Assembly: GCF_002256285.1 (NCBI RefSeq)
Contig: NZ_NKJE01000002.1
Span: 170,178 to 232,974 of the forward strand
Length of the DNA stretch: 62,797 nucleotides
From: Flavobacterium sp. BFFFF1
Lineage (GTDB): Bacteria; Bacteroidota; Bacteroidia; Flavobacteriales; Flavobacteriaceae
Direction of reading: 5' to 3'
Position numbers and translations under genes: made by a program. Positions 62,512 to 62,797 of the stretch are shown here, piece after piece; positions within the stretch are counted from its first letter, which is position 1, and every line of letters starts with the position of its first letter. Under the pieces are notes generated by a model that saw only the letters and a list, made by a program, of their open reading frames with translations, searched no databases and was not told the DNA's origin.

Positions 62512-62797
62512 CACGCCGTAGCGACACAGCTGCAAAATCACACAAAGTAACCACAACGTTTTTCCGCAGAGAATTGTGTTTTTGCAGATCACAGCACAAA
62601 AGAAAGATAGCTGCAGCAGTTTCAGCGCAGAGAAAAATTTAAGCATAATTGAACCCAATTGAATCTCGCAGAGAACTCTCCGCTACTCAAAACGAAAAAG
62701 CAAACGACCGAATTTCCACAACCGATTTCAGAGTTGCAAAATTGACAAAGTTATGTTTCCAGGAAATAGGAGAGAAGCAATTTCTATTTTACACAAG
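62512..62797. other. Start of a further cassette, no gene seen
   Basis: 286 nt to the window edge with no credible reading frame. Shares GCGACACA...GCAAAATCACACAA (62521 on) and TCTCGCAGAGAACTCTC (62664 on) with the gene-less cassette at 59671-60007. The last 50 nt (AAAGTTATG ... ATTTTACACAAG) resemble part of the repeat but without arms. Confidence 0.5.

Noticed and set aside
54127..62515. A frame starting ATGGAAAAA inside most repeats that could encode a short peptide (MEKRSSFYKESSNCVKPLL type)
   Set aside because: Copies C and H carry stop codons in this frame and copy A stops after three codons. Conservation follows the DNA palindrome rather than codon positions.

Overview
The window looks like a chromosomal segment of a Flavobacterium-type Bacteroidota. 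It has SusC/SusD pairs, type IX secretion sorting domains, a BshC bacillithiol gene, an OMPP1/FadL porin, and many TAnnTTTG (-7) promoter boxes of the kind used in this phylum. Species cannot be told from the sequence alone.

Layout. 1-8.0 kb: a partial bshC and three minus-strand surface or secreted proteins, one a 1509-residue type IX secretion (T9SS) repeat protein. 8.1-10.7 kb: a cobalamin-binding-type radical SAM protein and a small exported protein. 10.9-35.2 kb: a large mannan (acetylated galactoglucomannan) utilization locus. It holds a CE2-like esterase, a sialate-O-acetylesterase-like esterase, GH3, GH5 (mannanase type), a carbohydrate-binding-like protein, GH26, a mannobiose 2-epimerase-like enzyme, GH130, a sodium:solute symporter, a second GH26, an AraC regulator, SusC, SusD, an IPT/TIG surface lipoprotein, an aldo/keto reductase, GH27 and a second GH5. 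The likely flow is: surface deacetylation, backbone cutting by GH26/GH5, SusCD import, removal of galactose (GH27) and beta-linked sugars (GH3), symport of mannobiose, epimerisation to mannosylglucose, and phosphorolysis by GH130. 35.2-48.4 kb: housekeeping and signalling genes, namely a two-component pair, a DUF1573 protein, rimO, a FadL-like porin, a Gly/Tyr-rich lipoprotein, proS, two tRNA-Glu, rpsT, a PAS histidine kinase with a receiver protein, and typA.

48.4-62.8 kb is the most unusual part: an integron-like array of gene cassettes. Thirteen copies (A-M) of a 127-138 bp imperfectly palindromic repeat, all in one orientation, separate mostly single-gene or two-gene units: HepT-MntA, UPF0175-DUF3368, HigBA, a zeta-like kinase with a 48-codon partner, a DUF1801 protein, a superinfection-immunity-like protein, a membrane-anchored nuclease-like protein, unknown exported proteins, and a gene-less unit. 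Each intact unit is bounded by its own short inverted repeat (GTTA-N6-G... paired with ...T-N6'-TAAC). This is what attC-type cassettes should show, because the two ends of each cassette meet in the excised circle. No integrase lies in the window. Repeat decay toward the left, two repeat subfamilies, and mostly minus-strand genes suggest that the young end, and any integrase, lies beyond the right edge. One unit carries an IS30-family insertion.
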